DNA of 64,000 nucleotides from JAEMQF01 sp963775015 (GCA_963775015.1 CAVZHI010000006.1:186001-250000); one strand, 5' to 3'; shown: positions 34,605-43,990, counted from the first letter of the stretch. Notes: generated by a model not told the origin, from the sequence alone. Numbers and translations are program-made.

Positions 34605-34765
34605 GTGGATCCCGGCTTGCGCCGGGATGACGCAGTTGCGGTGCGAGCCGCAGCGAGGTCGTCATGCCGGCGAAAGCCGGCATCCACCCGCGGCAACCCG
34701 TCATGCCGGCGAAAGCCGGCATCCACGTGCGGCAACCCGTCATGCCGGCGAAAGCCGGCATCCAC
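34605..34765. repeat. Cluster of REP-like palindromes, three in tandem at 39-base spacing
   Basis: One inverted copy (GTGGATCCCGGCTTGCGCCG..., 34605-34631) is followed by three direct copies of GTCATGCCGGCGAAAGCCGG plus CATCCAC at 34661-34687, 34700-34726 and 34739-34765. Identical spacers such as GTGCGGCAACCC show local tandem duplication. The cluster fills the space between two convergent operons and may serve as a bidirectional terminator. Confidence 0.8.
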
Positions 34766-34784
34766 GTGCGGCAGGCGCAGCTGG

Positions 34785-35549
34785 CTACGGCATCAACTGC
34801 CCGCCGTTGACCTCGATGATCTGGCCGGTGATGTAGCTGCTCGCGGCGTCCGACGCGAGGAACAGGAACGCGCCGGCGCATTCTTCCGCGGTACCGAGCC
34901 GTCCCATCGGCACGGTGGCCTGCATCGCGTCAAGCGTTGCCTGGGGCGTGTGCCGGTCGTGCAAGGGCGTGTCGATCACGCCCGGCGCGACGCCGTTGAC
35001 GCGCACCTTGTACGGCACGAACTCCTTCGCCAGGCCGCGCGTCAGCGTGCTGACGAAACCCTTCGCTGCCGCGTACAGCACGACGCCGGGGCCGCCGCCG
35101 TTGCGCGCGGCGACCGACGTGACGTTGATGATGTTGCCCTGCCCCTGCGCACGAAACACCGGCAGGACGAGCCTGCACATCGTGAACACCGAGCGCACGT
35201 TGAGGTCGAGCATCGCGTCGAGGAACGCCGAATCCAGTTCAGCGAACGGCTTGCGCTCGATCACGTTGCCCGCGTTGTTGATGAGCACGTCGATGCGGCC
35301 GAAGTGGCGCTGCACGTCGGCGACGAGGCGCACGAGTTCCGCCTCGCGCGTCGCGTCGGCCTGAAAGGTCGCGGCCGTGCCGCCGGCCGCGTTCACATCC
35401 GCGGCGACGCCGCGCGCCGCTTCGGCGCTGGAGTTGTAGTGCACCGCAACATGTGCCCCGGCAGCACCGAACGCACGCGCCGCTGCGGCGCCGATGCCGG
35501 TGCTCGCGCCGGTGATGAGGACGACTTTGTCTTTCAGGTCGGTGTGCAT
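34785..35549 (-). CDS. SDR family oxidoreductase (FabG-like)
   Basis: A classical short-chain dehydrogenase of 254 residues. Cofactor loop LITGASTGIGAAAARAFGAA, NNAG in VLINNAGNVIERK, catalytic Ser in IINVTSVAARNGG and YxxxK in VLYAAAKGFVSTL. C-terminal GQIIEVNGGQLMP. It begins eight bases after the BKACE gene and is the last gene of the Liv/BKACE operon. It probably oxidises a hydroxyl or reduces a keto group of the imported compound or a product. The substrate is not predictable from sequence. Confidence 0.9.
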   Translation of the reverse strand: MHTDLKDKVVLITGASTGIGAAAARAFGAAGAHVAVHYNSSAEAARGVAADVNAAGGTAATFQADATREAELVRLVADVQRHFGRIDVLINNAGNVIERKPFAELDSAFLDAMLDLNVRSVFTMCRLVLPVFRAQGQGNIINVTSVAARNGGGPGVVLYAAAKGFVSTLTRGLAKEFVPYKVRVNGVAPGVIDTPLHDRHTPQATLDAMQATVPMGRLGTAEECAGAFLFLASDAASSYITGQIIEVNGGQLMP

Positions 35550-35556
35550 GCGGGAT

Positions 35557-36501
35557 TCAGAAATTCACGTTCGCGCGACCCTTGAGCTGCAGCATGTCAC
35601 GCGCTTCGTCGGAGGTCGCCACTTCCAACCCCAGCCCCTCGATGATCTGCCGCGCCGCGCGCACCTGTTGCGCGTTGCTCTCGGCGAGTTGCCCCGGCCC
35701 GATCCACAGGGAGTCCTCGAGCCCAACGCGAACGTTGCCGCCCAGCGCGACCGACTGCGCCGCGATCGGCAGCTGATTGCGCCCGGCACCGAGCACGCTC
35801 CAGAAGTAGTCGTCGCCGAAAAGGCGGTCCGCGGTGCGCTTCATGTGCGCCACGTCTTCCGGGTGCGGGCCGATTCCGCCGAGCAGGCCGAACACCGACT
35901 GGATGAAAAACGGCGCCTTCACGAGGCCACGATCGGCGAAGTGGCGCAGCGTGTAGAGATGGCCGATGTCGTAACACTCGATCTCGAAGCGCGTATTGTT
36001 CGCGGCACAGGTCGTCAGGATGTTCGCGATGTCCTTGAACGTGTTCTTGAAGATGCGGTCATCCGACTCGGCGAGGTAAGGCCGCTCCCAGTCGAACTTG
36101 AATTCCGGGTAGCGCGCGAGCATGGGGTAGAGGCCGAAGTTCATCGACCCCATGTTGAGCGACGCGACTTCAGGCTTGAAGTGCGCGCAAGGCTTGAGGC
36201 GTTCTTCGACGCCCATCGTCGGCGCGCCGCCGGTGGTGATGTTGATGACGGCGTCGCACGCGTTCTTGATGCGCGTGAGAAACGGCGCAAACGCTTCGGG
36301 GCGCTGATCCGGTTTGCCGTTCACCGGATCGCGCGCGTGCAGGTGCACGAGCGCTGCGCCTGCGGCGTGCGCGCCCAGGGCCGCTTCGGCGATTTCATCG
36401 GCGGTGATCGGCAGATAGCGCGACATCGTCGGCGTGTGGATCGCGCCGGTGACGGCGCAAGTGATCATGACTTTGCGGCGGTTCGATTTGGCTTTGGCCA
36501 T
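35557..36501 (-). CDS. BKACE-family beta-keto acid cleavage enzyme
   Basis: 314 residues, DUF849/BKACE family. These Zn enzymes condense a beta-keto acid with acetyl-CoA and release acetoacetate and a new acyl-CoA. The metal-binding HxH is in AALVHLHARDPVNGKP. Other family marks: KVMITCAVTGAIHTPTMS, INITTGG, ASLNMGSMNFG, and the active-site region FEIECYDIGHL. Substrate specificity in the family varies (3-keto-5-aminohexanoate, dehydrocarnitine, others). The adjacent lambda-crystallin-type dehydrogenase would supply a beta-keto acid by oxidising a beta-hydroxy acid. A start after GGAGAACACG at 36501 is clear. Confidence 0.88.
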   Translation of the reverse strand: MAKAKSNRRKVMITCAVTGAIHTPTMSRYLPITADEIAEAALGAHAAGAALVHLHARDPVNGKPDQRPEAFAPFLTRIKNACDAVINITTGGAPTMGVEERLKPCAHFKPEVASLNMGSMNFGLYPMLARYPEFKFDWERPYLAESDDRIFKNTFKDIANILTTCAANNTRFEIECYDIGHLYTLRHFADRGLVKAPFFIQSVFGLLGGIGPHPEDVAHMKRTADRLFGDDYFWSVLGAGRNQLPIAAQSVALGGNVRVGLEDSLWIGPGQLAESNAQQVRAARQIIEGLGLEVATSDEARDMLQLKGRANVNF

Positions 36502-36558
36502 CGTGTTCTCCAGGGGAAGGGATGAGGTCGCGCTGCGTCAGCGCGTCGGGGCTCGGGT

Positions 36559-37514
36559 TCAGGGTTCCTGCCAGAGCTTCTGCTTGATCTTGTGCGCTGC
36601 GAGCGCAGCGAGGCGGTCATTGCGCCACAAGCTTTTTTGCGCAACCTCCTCGGCGCTCGGCGCGTCGCCCCACGCTTCAGCCGCCTTGCGCCACGCCGCG
36701 TCGTCCCACACGGCGGGCGAGGGCAGGTCGGCGACGTAACGGCGGAACCACGGCACATAACGCTCGCAGTAGTCGGCGATGCCGCCGGGCGCATTCAGCT
36801 CGATCGTCTCGAACGGCCCCATGAACGCCCAGCGCAGGCCCAGGCCGTGGCGCACCGTGTCGTCCAGGTCTTGCGGGCTCACCACGCCGTCCTGCACGAG
36901 GCGAAACGCTTCGGTGAGCAGCGCCACCTGGAGGCGGTTCAGGACGAAGCCGTCGATCTCACGCTTCACGTCGATCGGCACCTGGCCCACGCTGAGCATC
37001 ACTTCGCGCGCGCGCGCCTTCGTGTCGTCGCTCGTCCACGGCGCGCCGCAGAGCTCGACGACGGGAACCAGGTGCGGCGGGTTCACTGGGTGCGCGACGA
37101 TGCATCGGGCGCGGCACGACAGCGTCTCGGTGAACTTGGACGCGACGATCGCCGACGTCGACGAGCCGAGCACGCAGCGCGCCGAGACCGCGGCGTCGAG
37201 TGCGGCAAACGTGGCGAGCTTGACTTCAACGTTCTCCGGGCCGCTTTCCTGCACGTAGTCTGCCCCGTGCACGGCGTCTTTCAACGTGTGCACGACGACG
37301 ACGCGTGCTGCGGCTGCCCGAGCGTCGTGCAACCAGCCCATGCGCCTTCGAGCTCGCGCAGCGACAGCGCAATCTGGCCCGGCGCCAGTTCGCGTTGCTC
37401 GGCGCTCGGGTCCCACACCTGCACTTGCCAGCCGGCGCGCGCAAACACGTTGGCCCAGGAGCGGCCGATCAGGCCGGCGCCGATGATGGCGACGATTTGT
37501 TCTTGGTTTTCCAT
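36559..37514 (-). CDS. Lambda-crystallin-type 3-hydroxyacyl-CoA dehydrogenase family protein, one frame break
   Basis: NAD-dependent beta-hydroxy acid dehydrogenase of about 318 residues. N-terminal Rossmann loop: VAIIGAGLIGRSWANVFARA. After SLRELEGA (near 37340) the frame moves to LHDARAAAARVVVVHTLKDA, and the rest is intact: GSSTSAIVASKF, the catalytic His in CIVAHPVNPPHLVPVVEL, Asn in DGFVLNRLQVAL, and GLGLRWAFMGPFET. Overall very like animal CRYL1 (L-gulonate 3-dehydrogenase) and bacterial L-carnitine dehydrogenases. Next to BKACE, its likely job is to make the beta-keto acid that BKACE cleaves. Confidence 0.87.
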
Positions 37515-37527
37515 TCGGGTCAAGCTC

Positions 37528-40044
37528 CTAAAGCCACAACACCTTGCGCCGCAAGTCGAGGTCGCGCGACAGCGCCGCCGAGGGGCCGACGTGCGTCACT
37601 TCGCCGCGTTCCAGAGCGACGGTGCGGTCCGACAGCGCGAGCGCGAGGTCGAGATGATGATCGACGATCAGGATCGCGACTTCATGGCGCAACTTGTCGA
37701 ACGCCTCGAACAGCTCTTCGACGATCGCCGGCGCGAGGCCCTCGAAAGGCTCGTCGAGCAGCAGGACGCGAGTGTCGCCTGAGAGAGCGCGCGCCACCGC
37801 GACCATCTGCTGCTCGCCGCCCGACAGGTAATCGGCAGGCGAGCGCCAGCGTTCCTTGATGCGCGGGAAGAAAGTGAAGATCTTCTCGTCGTCCCAGAAC
37901 ACACCCGCCGAGTTGCGCCGTTTCAGGCGCCCGAGCTCCATGTTCTCCGCCACCGACATTCCGGCGAACAGGCCGCGGCCCTGCGGCACGTAGGCGACGC
38001 CGCGCCGCGCGACTTCGGCGGCCGGGCGCCGCGCGAGCGCTTCGGCTGCCGAGCGTGACGTTGCCGCTCGCCGGTGCGCTGACGCCGATGATGGTTTTGA
38101 GCAGCGTCGACTTGCCTGCGCCGTTGCGCCCGAGCAGGGCGACGATCTCGTGGTGATGCACGTCGAAGCTCACGTCGCGCAGGATGTGGCTCTTGCCGTA
38201 ATACGTGTTCACGCCTTCGAGTTTCAGCAGCGTCGTGTCCAGTGCCGCGCTCTTGCGCTCGATGCCGGCGAGCGCGTGCGAACCCGCACCGATGTACACG
38301 GCTTGCACGCGCGGCGAATTGCGCGCGTCGTCGACCGTGCCGTCCACCAGCACCTCGCCGTCGTTCATCACCGTCACTGCGTCGGCGAGGGCAAAGACGC
38401 GGTCGATATCGTGTTCGACGAGCAGCACCGGCAGGTCTGCCGAAATGCCCTTGATGAGCTGGCCGACGCGCTCGCGCTCGGCGCTCGCCAATCCCGCGAG
38501 CGGCTCGTCGAGCAAGAGCACGCGCGGGCGCGTCGCGAGCGCGAGTGCCATGTCGAGCAGGCGCTGGCCGCCGTAAGAAAGCGACGCTGCGGGGGCGGTC
38601 TCGACGCCGGCCAAGCCCATCGTGCGAATCACTTCCGCGGTGTCGCGGTTCACGTCGGCGAACGACTGCGCATCGGCCCAGAGTGCAAAACGTCTCGGAT
38701 GGCGCGCCTGCACGGCGAGGCGCACGTTCTCGGTGACGCTGAGCGACGCGAACAGGTTCGTGATCTGGAACGAACGGCCGATTCCCTCCTGGGTGATTGC
38801 TTCCGGCGACTGCCCCTGCAGCGCCTTGCCGGCGAGGGTGACGCTGCCGCGGTCCGGAGCGAACAGGCCCGAAATCAGGTTGAACGCCGTCGTCTTGCCT
38901 GCGCCGTTCGGGCCGATCAGCGCGTGCAGGGTTCGGTCGCGCAGACGCAGCGACATGTCTTTCACGGCCTGGATGCCGCCGAAGTGTTTGGCGAGACTTG
39001 TCGCCTCGAGGATCGTGCCGTCGGTGGCGTGAGGCGGCTTCAGGAAATCGGGCAGCGCCACCGTGCCGGCCAGGCGCTGCGCCATCGCCGCGTCGCCGAC
39101 CACGGCTTTGCGCCAGCGCGCCGTTGCGCGTTCGTAGAGACCAACGAGTCCTGTCGGCGAAAAAACAATGAAGGCGACGAACAGGATGCCGAAGACGAGC
39201 AACCAATGTTCCGTGACACGCGACAGCGAGTCGCGAAAGATGACGAAGAACAGCGCGCCCAGCGCAGGCCCGAGGAAGGAGCGCATGCCGCCGATGATGA
39301 CCATGGCCAGCAATTCGCCGGAAAACGCGACCGAGATCGGCTCGGCCGACGTCATGCGGTTGTTGAACGCGAGCAGCATTCCAGCCAGGCCGGTGAGCGT
39401 GGCCGAGGCGACGAAGGCGGTGAGTTTGACGCGGTTCGTCGAGTAGCCGATGAAGCGCGCTCGTTGTTCGTTTTCGCGGATCGCCACCAGCACGCTGCCG
39501 AGCGGCGAGCGGTGAAAGCGCCACAGTGCAAGGATCGCGGCGAAGGCGATGCTTGCGACGAGTGCGTAGTAGAGGCCCGCGGGTTCGAACGAGACGCCGG
39601 CGAGCACCGGGCGCGAAATGCCGCCGAGGCCGTTTTCGCCTCCCGTCACTTCGGTCCAGCGAAATGCCACCGAATAGAGCATTGCCGACAACGCGAGCGT
39701 CAGCAGCGAGAAGTAGACGCCGCGCCGGCGCAGGATCAGGAAGCCGAACACGAGCGACGCCACGAGCACGAGTCGCGATGCTGATCAGCACCGGCACGAC
39801 AAACGAGCCCGGCGCGAACGAGGCGCTGCGTCATTCCCACTGCATACGCCGCCAGGCCGAACCACGCGCCATGGCCGAATGAGGTGAGGCCGGTGTAGCC
39901 GACGAGGATGTTGAGCGCCATGCACGCGATGGCAAAGACGACGACCTCGGTCGCCGACGTCACGCCCAGGCCGATGGCGTTGAGCGCAAACGGCAGCAGC
40001 AGCAGCGCAAAAGCGGCAATGATCAGGTCGCGGCGGATCGGCAT
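37528..40044 (-). CDS. LivM-LivG-LivF fused branched-chain-type ABC transporter, three frame breaks
   Basis: One long gene of about 838 codons. Permease part (LivM): MPIRRDLIIAAFALLLLPFA, LVGYTGLTSFGHGAWFGLAA, FIGYSTNRVKLTAFVASATL. First ATPase (LivG): IGPNGAGKTTAFNL, LSYGGQRLLDMALALA, LLLDEPLAGL. A short linker (GAGSHALAGIERKSAALD) leads without stop to the second ATPase (LivF): LLGRNGAGKSTLLK, LSGGEQQMVAVARAL, LLLDEPFEGLAP. Breaks lie near 39815, 39785 and 38040. The LivM-LivG and LivG-LivF joins need no indel, so the triple fusion looks genuine. Works with LivH and the binding protein upstream. Confidence 0.85.
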
Positions 40045-40063
40045 CGTGGATTCGAAGAAGAAT

Positions 40064-40933
40064 TCATTCGAAGCGCTGGATGCGCTCGCCAAACAGACCG
40101 CGCGGCCGAACCAGCAGCACGAGCAACATCAACAGATAGATCGCCGCTTCCGAGTACTGGGGAAATCCGGCCGCGGTGACGATGCCTTTGGTCAGGCCGA
40201 CGATCAGCGCGGCGAGAACGACGCCCCAGAACGAGCCCAGGCCGCCGATCACGACGACGACAAACGCCGACGTGATGATCTCGGCGCCCATCGCCGGGTG
40301 AATGGCAAAAATCGGCGCGAGCATCACGCCCGCGAGACCGGCCAGGCCAATGCCCAGGAAAGCGATCGCCGCCATGTAAGGTTCGAGCGAAATCCCGAGC
40401 GCCCCGACCATGTCCGGGTTCTGCACCCCCGCGCGAACGACGCGGCCAAACGGCGTGCGCTGCAACAGAAACCATAGCCCGGCGACGCAAGCCACGGCGA
40501 CGAGCAGGATCAGCAGCCGGTAGCGCGGGTAGACGAAGTCGCCGATGAAAATCTGCCCGCGCAACTCCTGCGGGATCGCCCACGACAGCGGCGGCGCGCC
40601 GAAGATCATTCGCAGCAGTTGCTCGGCGACCATCGCCAGGCCGAACGTCAGCAGCAGCGAGAGCGCCGGGTCGGCCTTGTAGAAGCGGCGAAACAGGAGA
40701 CGCTCGATCACGACACCCAAGGCGCCGACGATGAGCGGTGAGAGCAGCGCAGCGCCGGTGAAGCCCAGGTGCTGTCCGATGCTCACCGCGAGATACGCGC
40801 CGATCGCGTAGAACGCGCCATGCGCGAGGTTGACGATTCCGCCGAGCGAGAAGATCAGCGACAGGCCAAGCGCGATCAGCAGGTAGTAGGCACCTGCCAA
40901 CAGGCCGTTGAGTAAGTGTTGAACGAAGAGCAT
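40064..40933 (-). CDS. Branched-chain amino acid-type ABC permease (LivH)
   Basis: An inner-membrane permease of 289 residues. The family opening MLFVQHLLNGLLAGAYYLLI and LIFSLGGIVNLAHGAFYAIG (the NLAHG motif) are clear, followed by several helices and the coupling region AGVQNPDMVGALGISLEPY. C-terminus VLLVRPRGLFGERIQRFE is typical. It ends 19 bases before the LivM-LivG-LivF gene. The transporter probably takes up a carboxylate, amide or quaternary amine substrate rather than leucine, judging from the enzymes that follow. Confidence 0.93.
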   Translation of the reverse strand: MLFVQHLLNGLLAGAYYLLIALGLSLIFSLGGIVNLAHGAFYAIGAYLAVSIGQHLGFTGAALLSPLIVGALGVVIERLLFRRFYKADPALSLLLTFGLAMVAEQLLRMIFGAPPLSWAIPQELRGQIFIGDFVYPRYRLLILLVAVACVAGLWFLLQRTPFGRVVRAGVQNPDMVGALGISLEPYMAAIAFLGIGLAGLAGVMLAPIFAIHPAMGAEIITSAFVVVVIGGLGSFWGVVLAALIVGLTKGIVTAAGFPQYSEAAIYLLMLLVLLVRPRGLFGERIQRFE

Positions 40934-40966
40934 GGCCGATAGAGATCGTCAACCCGGCAGTGAGGT

Positions 40967-41064
40967 GTCATCCCGGCGAACGCCGGGATCCACCGTACGC
41001 CCTGAGACACAGCAGTGCGAAGGAGAACCTCGAACGAGTGGATCCCGGCGTTCGCCGGGATGAC
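40967..41064. repeat. Inverted pair of REP-like palindromes between livH and the receptor gene
   Basis: Copies at 40967-40993 (GTCATCCCGGCGAACGCCGG...) and 41038-41064 (GTGGATCCCGGCGTTCGCCG...) face each other across 44 bases, as in BIME elements. A decayed partial copy (ACCGGGATGACATGTTCACC) follows. The pair lies inside the operon and could weaken expression downstream of the receptor. Confidence 0.75.
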
Positions 41065-41124
41065 GTGTTCACCGGGATGACATGTTCACCGGAACGAGGC
41101 TTGCGCTGGGATAGCGCGCACCGC

Positions 41125-42369
41125 TCAAACCATCTTGCACTCGTTCTCTTCGGCCGTGCTCGCGATCACCTCCAGTGATTCGTTGGCCCCGGGAACCGGC
41201 GCCGACGAACGGAAGATGTCGTGCGCGTTCTTGACCTCGGCCACCGGCAGCGCCTGCACCGTGTACATCTCGTGCATCATCTGGTGATCGGCCTTGCGGA
41301 AGTAACCTTCGCGCGTTTTCATGAGGCCGAACTTCGCGCCTTTTTCGAAGTGCTCGACGACTTTCACCGAATCGATCGACTTCGTCTCGGCCATCGCCTG
41401 CATCGTCAACTTGATCGCGTTGTAGTCGCCCCATGCCTGGTTTTCCGGCGGGCGGTTGTAGCGCTTCGTGAACTCGGCGACGAAGCGCTTGCTGTCCGGC
41501 GTGTCGATCAAGTGATGCCACACGACCGGCCAGGTGCCCAGAAAATTGCCCTTGCCCGCGCCCCAGGCGAGCGCCGTGTCGAAGCCGAAACCCGCCACGG
41601 GGAAGTTCAAGCCGAACTCGGAGTACTGCTTGAGGAAGTTCGTGATCTGATTCCCCGCGAGGTTCGAGATCACGAGGTCCGGCTTGGCGCTGCGGATTTC
41701 GAGCAGCAGCGGCGAGAAGTCGGTCGCGTCTGTCGGCACCAGTTTGTCGGCCGCGAAGTCGCCGCCGTTCGCCGACATGAAGCGCTTCGAGACGCGCAGC
41801 AGGTCGTGGCCGAAGGCGTAATCGGCCGTCAGCGAGAACCACTTCTTGCCCTTCACCAGGCCCTGCGCCATGAGGGAGCGGCCGCAGGTCTTGACGTACA
41901 TCGAGTTCTGGCTCTCGATGTGGAACATGAACTTCTTGCAGCCTTTGCCGCGCAGTTCGTCCGAGTTCGCGCCGGTGTTGATGAAGAGCGTTTTCGTGCG
42001 CTCTGCGACCTGGCTGATCGTGAGCGCGGAAGCGGACGAGATCTCGCCGATGATGCACGCGACCTTGTCGCGCTCGATCATGCGCTCGGCTTTCGTCGAC
42101 GCCGTCTGCGGGTTCACCGAGTCTTCCTTGAGGATTTCCACCTTGCGCCCGTTGACGCCGCCCGCGGCGTTGATCTCCGCGACCGCCATGTCGGCGGCCT
42201 GCACCGCAAATTCGCCCAGAGGCCCGAGGAAGCCGGTGCGCGGCGTGAGGTGGCCGATGCGGATCACGTCGGCCTGGCTGCGGCTCAGGCTCGGAAAGCC
42301 GAGTGTGGCGACGGCGGCGGAGGCGCCGGCGATGACGCTGCGGCGGCGGGTGTCGATGGGTGCACTCAT
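41125..42369 (-). CDS. LivK-like periplasmic substrate-binding protein
   Basis: A receptor of 414 residues, peripla_BP_6 family, with a twin-arginine-like signal (MSAPIDTRRRSVIAGASAAV). Family marks: IRIGHLTPRTGFLGPLGEFA, EINAAGGVNGRKVEIL, ACIIGEISSASALTISQVAE, SLTADYAFGHDLL. The first gene of the Liv/BKACE operon, after a GAGGAGAACCCC ribosome site. The control region 42370-42504 upstream holds a TGTGATCACA palindrome and the divergent GntR gene. Such receptors bind amino acids, amides or aromatic acids; the ligand here is unknown. Confidence 0.92.
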   Translation of the reverse strand: MSAPIDTRRRSVIAGASAAVATLGFPSLSRSQADVIRIGHLTPRTGFLGPLGEFAVQAADMAVAEINAAGGVNGRKVEILKEDSVNPQTASTKAERMIERDKVACIIGEISSASALTISQVAERTKTLFINTGANSDELRGKGCKKFMFHIESQNSMYVKTCGRSLMAQGLVKGKKWFSLTADYAFGHDLLRVSKRFMSANGGDFAADKLVPTDATDFSPLLLEIRSAKPDLVISNLAGNQITNFLKQYSEFGLNFPVAGFGFDTALAWGAGKGNFLGTWPVVWHHLIDTPDSKRFVAEFTKRYNRPPENQAWGDYNAIKLTMQAMAETKSIDSVKVVEHFEKGAKFGLMKTREGYFRKADHQMMHEMYTVQALPVAEVKNAHDIFRSSAPVPGANESLEVIASTAEENECKMV

Positions 42370-42421
42370 GGGGTTCTCCTCGGGTTGTGATGCGGCTCGG
42401 GTTCGGCCGACTTGCGACAAT

Positions 42422-42433
42422 CTGTGATCACAG
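42422..42433. promoter_or_regulatory. Palindromic operator CTGTGATCACAG
   Basis: A perfect 12-base palindrome between the divergent receptor (start 42369) and GntR gene (start 42505). The core TGTGATCACA has the TGT...ACA form bound by FCD-type GntR regulators. A CRP site is less likely because CRP half-sites are separated by six bases. Confidence 0.6.
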
Positions 42434-42504
42434 TTATCGTGCCTGCATTTCCCCGGTTTGTCCAGCCGGGCTTTCACCAGAGGCCGGCGCGTCCGGGCCC
42501 CACG

Positions 42505-43167
42505 ATGACCCAGACCTTGGGCGCCCAGGTGCTGGCGCAGCTGCGCACCCAGTTGATCACCGGAATGCTCGCGCCGGGCGACAAGCTGTCGCTGCGCACG
42601 CTGGCGCTGCAGCTCGGCGTGTCGATGCAGCCGGTGCGCGACGCGGTGGCGCGGCTCGTCGCCGAGCGTGCGCTCGAAGTCACGCCGAAACGCTCCGTCC
42701 AGGTGCCGCTGATGTCGCTGCCGCAGTTTCGCGAACTCACTGCCATCCGCCTGGGTGTGGAGGGGTTTGCCGCCGAGCAGGCGGCGCGCCAGCGCGGCGG
42801 CACCGAAGGCGCCGAGATGCGCCGCTGCGAGGCGGCGTTCCGGCGCGAGAGCCAGCGCCGTACCCCCGCCGTCGACGCAGCGATCCGCGCGAACGCGAAG
42901 CTGCACTTCGCCGTGTATCGCGCCGCGGCGATGCCGGCGCTGGTCGCGATCATCGAAGGGCTGTGGCTGCGCATCGGCCCGGTGCTGAACCTCGATTTGC
43001 GCGACGGCGAGAATCGCCTCGCGAGCGGCGCCGCGGCACGCAGCCACGCCGCGATGGTCGCCGCTGTGCTGGGAGGCGATTCGCACGCTGCGCGCGCCGC
43101 GCTGCTCGAGGACATCGGCAACACGGCGGCGTTCATTGAAGCGCGCGGCGTGCTGCCCGTCGAGTAG
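42505..43167 (+). CDS. GntR-family (FCD) transcriptional regulator
   Basis: A regulator of 220 residues. The winged helix has LRTQLITGMLAPGDKLSLRT and LALQLGVSMQPVRDAVARL. The FCD ligand domain has helices with LRRCEAAFRRES-like spacing, KLHFAVYRAAAMPALVAIIE and RSHAAMVAAVLGGD, supplying metal-ligand-type Asp/His residues. It probably represses the divergent Liv/BKACE operon through the palindrome at 42422 and senses a carboxylate intermediate. ATG at 42505 is the natural start; the frame is open further upstream across the operator. An SDR gene follows 33 bases later. Confidence 0.9.
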   Translation: MTQTLGAQVLAQLRTQLITGMLAPGDKLSLRTLALQLGVSMQPVRDAVARLVAERALEVTPKRSVQVPLMSLPQFRELTAIRLGVEGFAAEQAARQRGGTEGAEMRRCEAAFRRESQRRTPAVDAAIRANAKLHFAVYRAAAMPALVAIIEGLWLRIGPVLNLDLRDGENRLASGAAARSHAAMVAAVLGGDSHAARAALLEDIGNTAAFIEARGVLPVE

Positions 43168-43199
43168 GCAATCAACCCAATACCCTCACAGGACAAGCC

Positions 43200-43976
43200 A
43201 TGGACCTCGGAATCTCAGGGTTGCGCGTCATGGTCTCGGCCGGCGCGAACGGCATCGGATTGGCGATGGCGCGCGCCTTCGTTCGTGAAGGTGCGCGAGT
43301 CGCAGTCTGCGACGTCGACGCCGCCGCCTTGCACGCACTCGCGCAAAGCGACCCCACGCTGCACGCGACGGCGTGCGACGTCGCGCTGCGCCCCGACGTC
43401 GCGCGCTGGTTCACCGCCGCGCTCGCACACCTCGGCGGCCTGGACTGCCTCGTGAACAACGCCGGAATCGCCGGGCCGACGGGCAAGGTCGACGCGATCG
43501 ACCCCGACGCGTGGGACCGCTGCATCGCCGTCGACCTGACGGGCCAGTTCAACTGCGTGCGCCTCGCCGTCCCGGCGCTGCGGTCGTCGAGCAATGCCAG
43601 CATCGTCAACGTCTCGTCGCTCGCCGGCCGCCTGGGGTTTGCGCTGCGCACGCCTTATGCAGCGGCAAAGTGGGGCGTGATCGGGCTGATGCGCTCGCTG
43701 GCGGTGGAACTCGGGCCCGACAAGATCCGCGTCAATGCGCTGCTGCCGGGGATCGTCGCCGGCGAACGCCAGCAGCGTGTGCTGAGCGCCAAGGCGCAGG
43801 CGCGCGGCGTGGCGTTCGAGGAGGTCGAGCGCGCCGCCTTTGCCGGGACGTCGATCAAGGAGTACGTGACGGCAGAGCAGCTCGCCGATTACGTCGTCTA
43901 CCTGTCGAGCCCGCGCGCCGCGACGATTTCGGGGCAGGCGCTGTCGGTGTGTGGGGATACGAACATCCTGAGCTGA
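43200..43976 (+). CDS. SDR family oxidoreductase
   Basis: A short-chain dehydrogenase of 258 residues. The cofactor loop is SAGANGIGLAMARAF, with SA in place of the usual TG but the GIG kept. CLVNNAGIAGP, NVSSLAGRLGF and TPYAAAKWGVIG supply the NNAG, Ser and YxxxK motifs. C-terminal SGQALSVCGDTNIL is like 3-hydroxybutyrate or sugar-acid dehydrogenases that work beside BKACE-type genes. It follows the GntR gene on the same strand and probably belongs to the same pathway as the divergent operon. Confidence 0.88.
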   Translation: MDLGISGLRVMVSAGANGIGLAMARAFVREGARVAVCDVDAAALHALAQSDPTLHATACDVALRPDVARWFTAALAHLGGLDCLVNNAGIAGPTGKVDAIDPDAWDRCIAVDLTGQFNCVRLAVPALRSSSNASIVNVSSLAGRLGFALRTPYAAAKWGVIGLMRSLAVELGPDKIRVNALLPGIVAGERQQRVLSAKAQARGVAFEEVERAAFAGTSIKEYVTAEQLADYVVYLSSPRAATISGQALSVCGDTNILS

Positions 43977-43990
43977 AGCTGACGCCGCGG

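Noticed and set aside
34661..34765. Regularly spaced repeats resembling a CRISPR array
   Set aside because: Only three units; each repeat is itself a palindrome, the spacers are nearly identical and 12 bases long, the same unit occurs singly elsewhere in the window, and no cas genes are present.
42422..42433. CRP-binding site
   Set aside because: TGTGA and TCACA overlap without the six-base spacer CRP needs; a GntR site explains it better.
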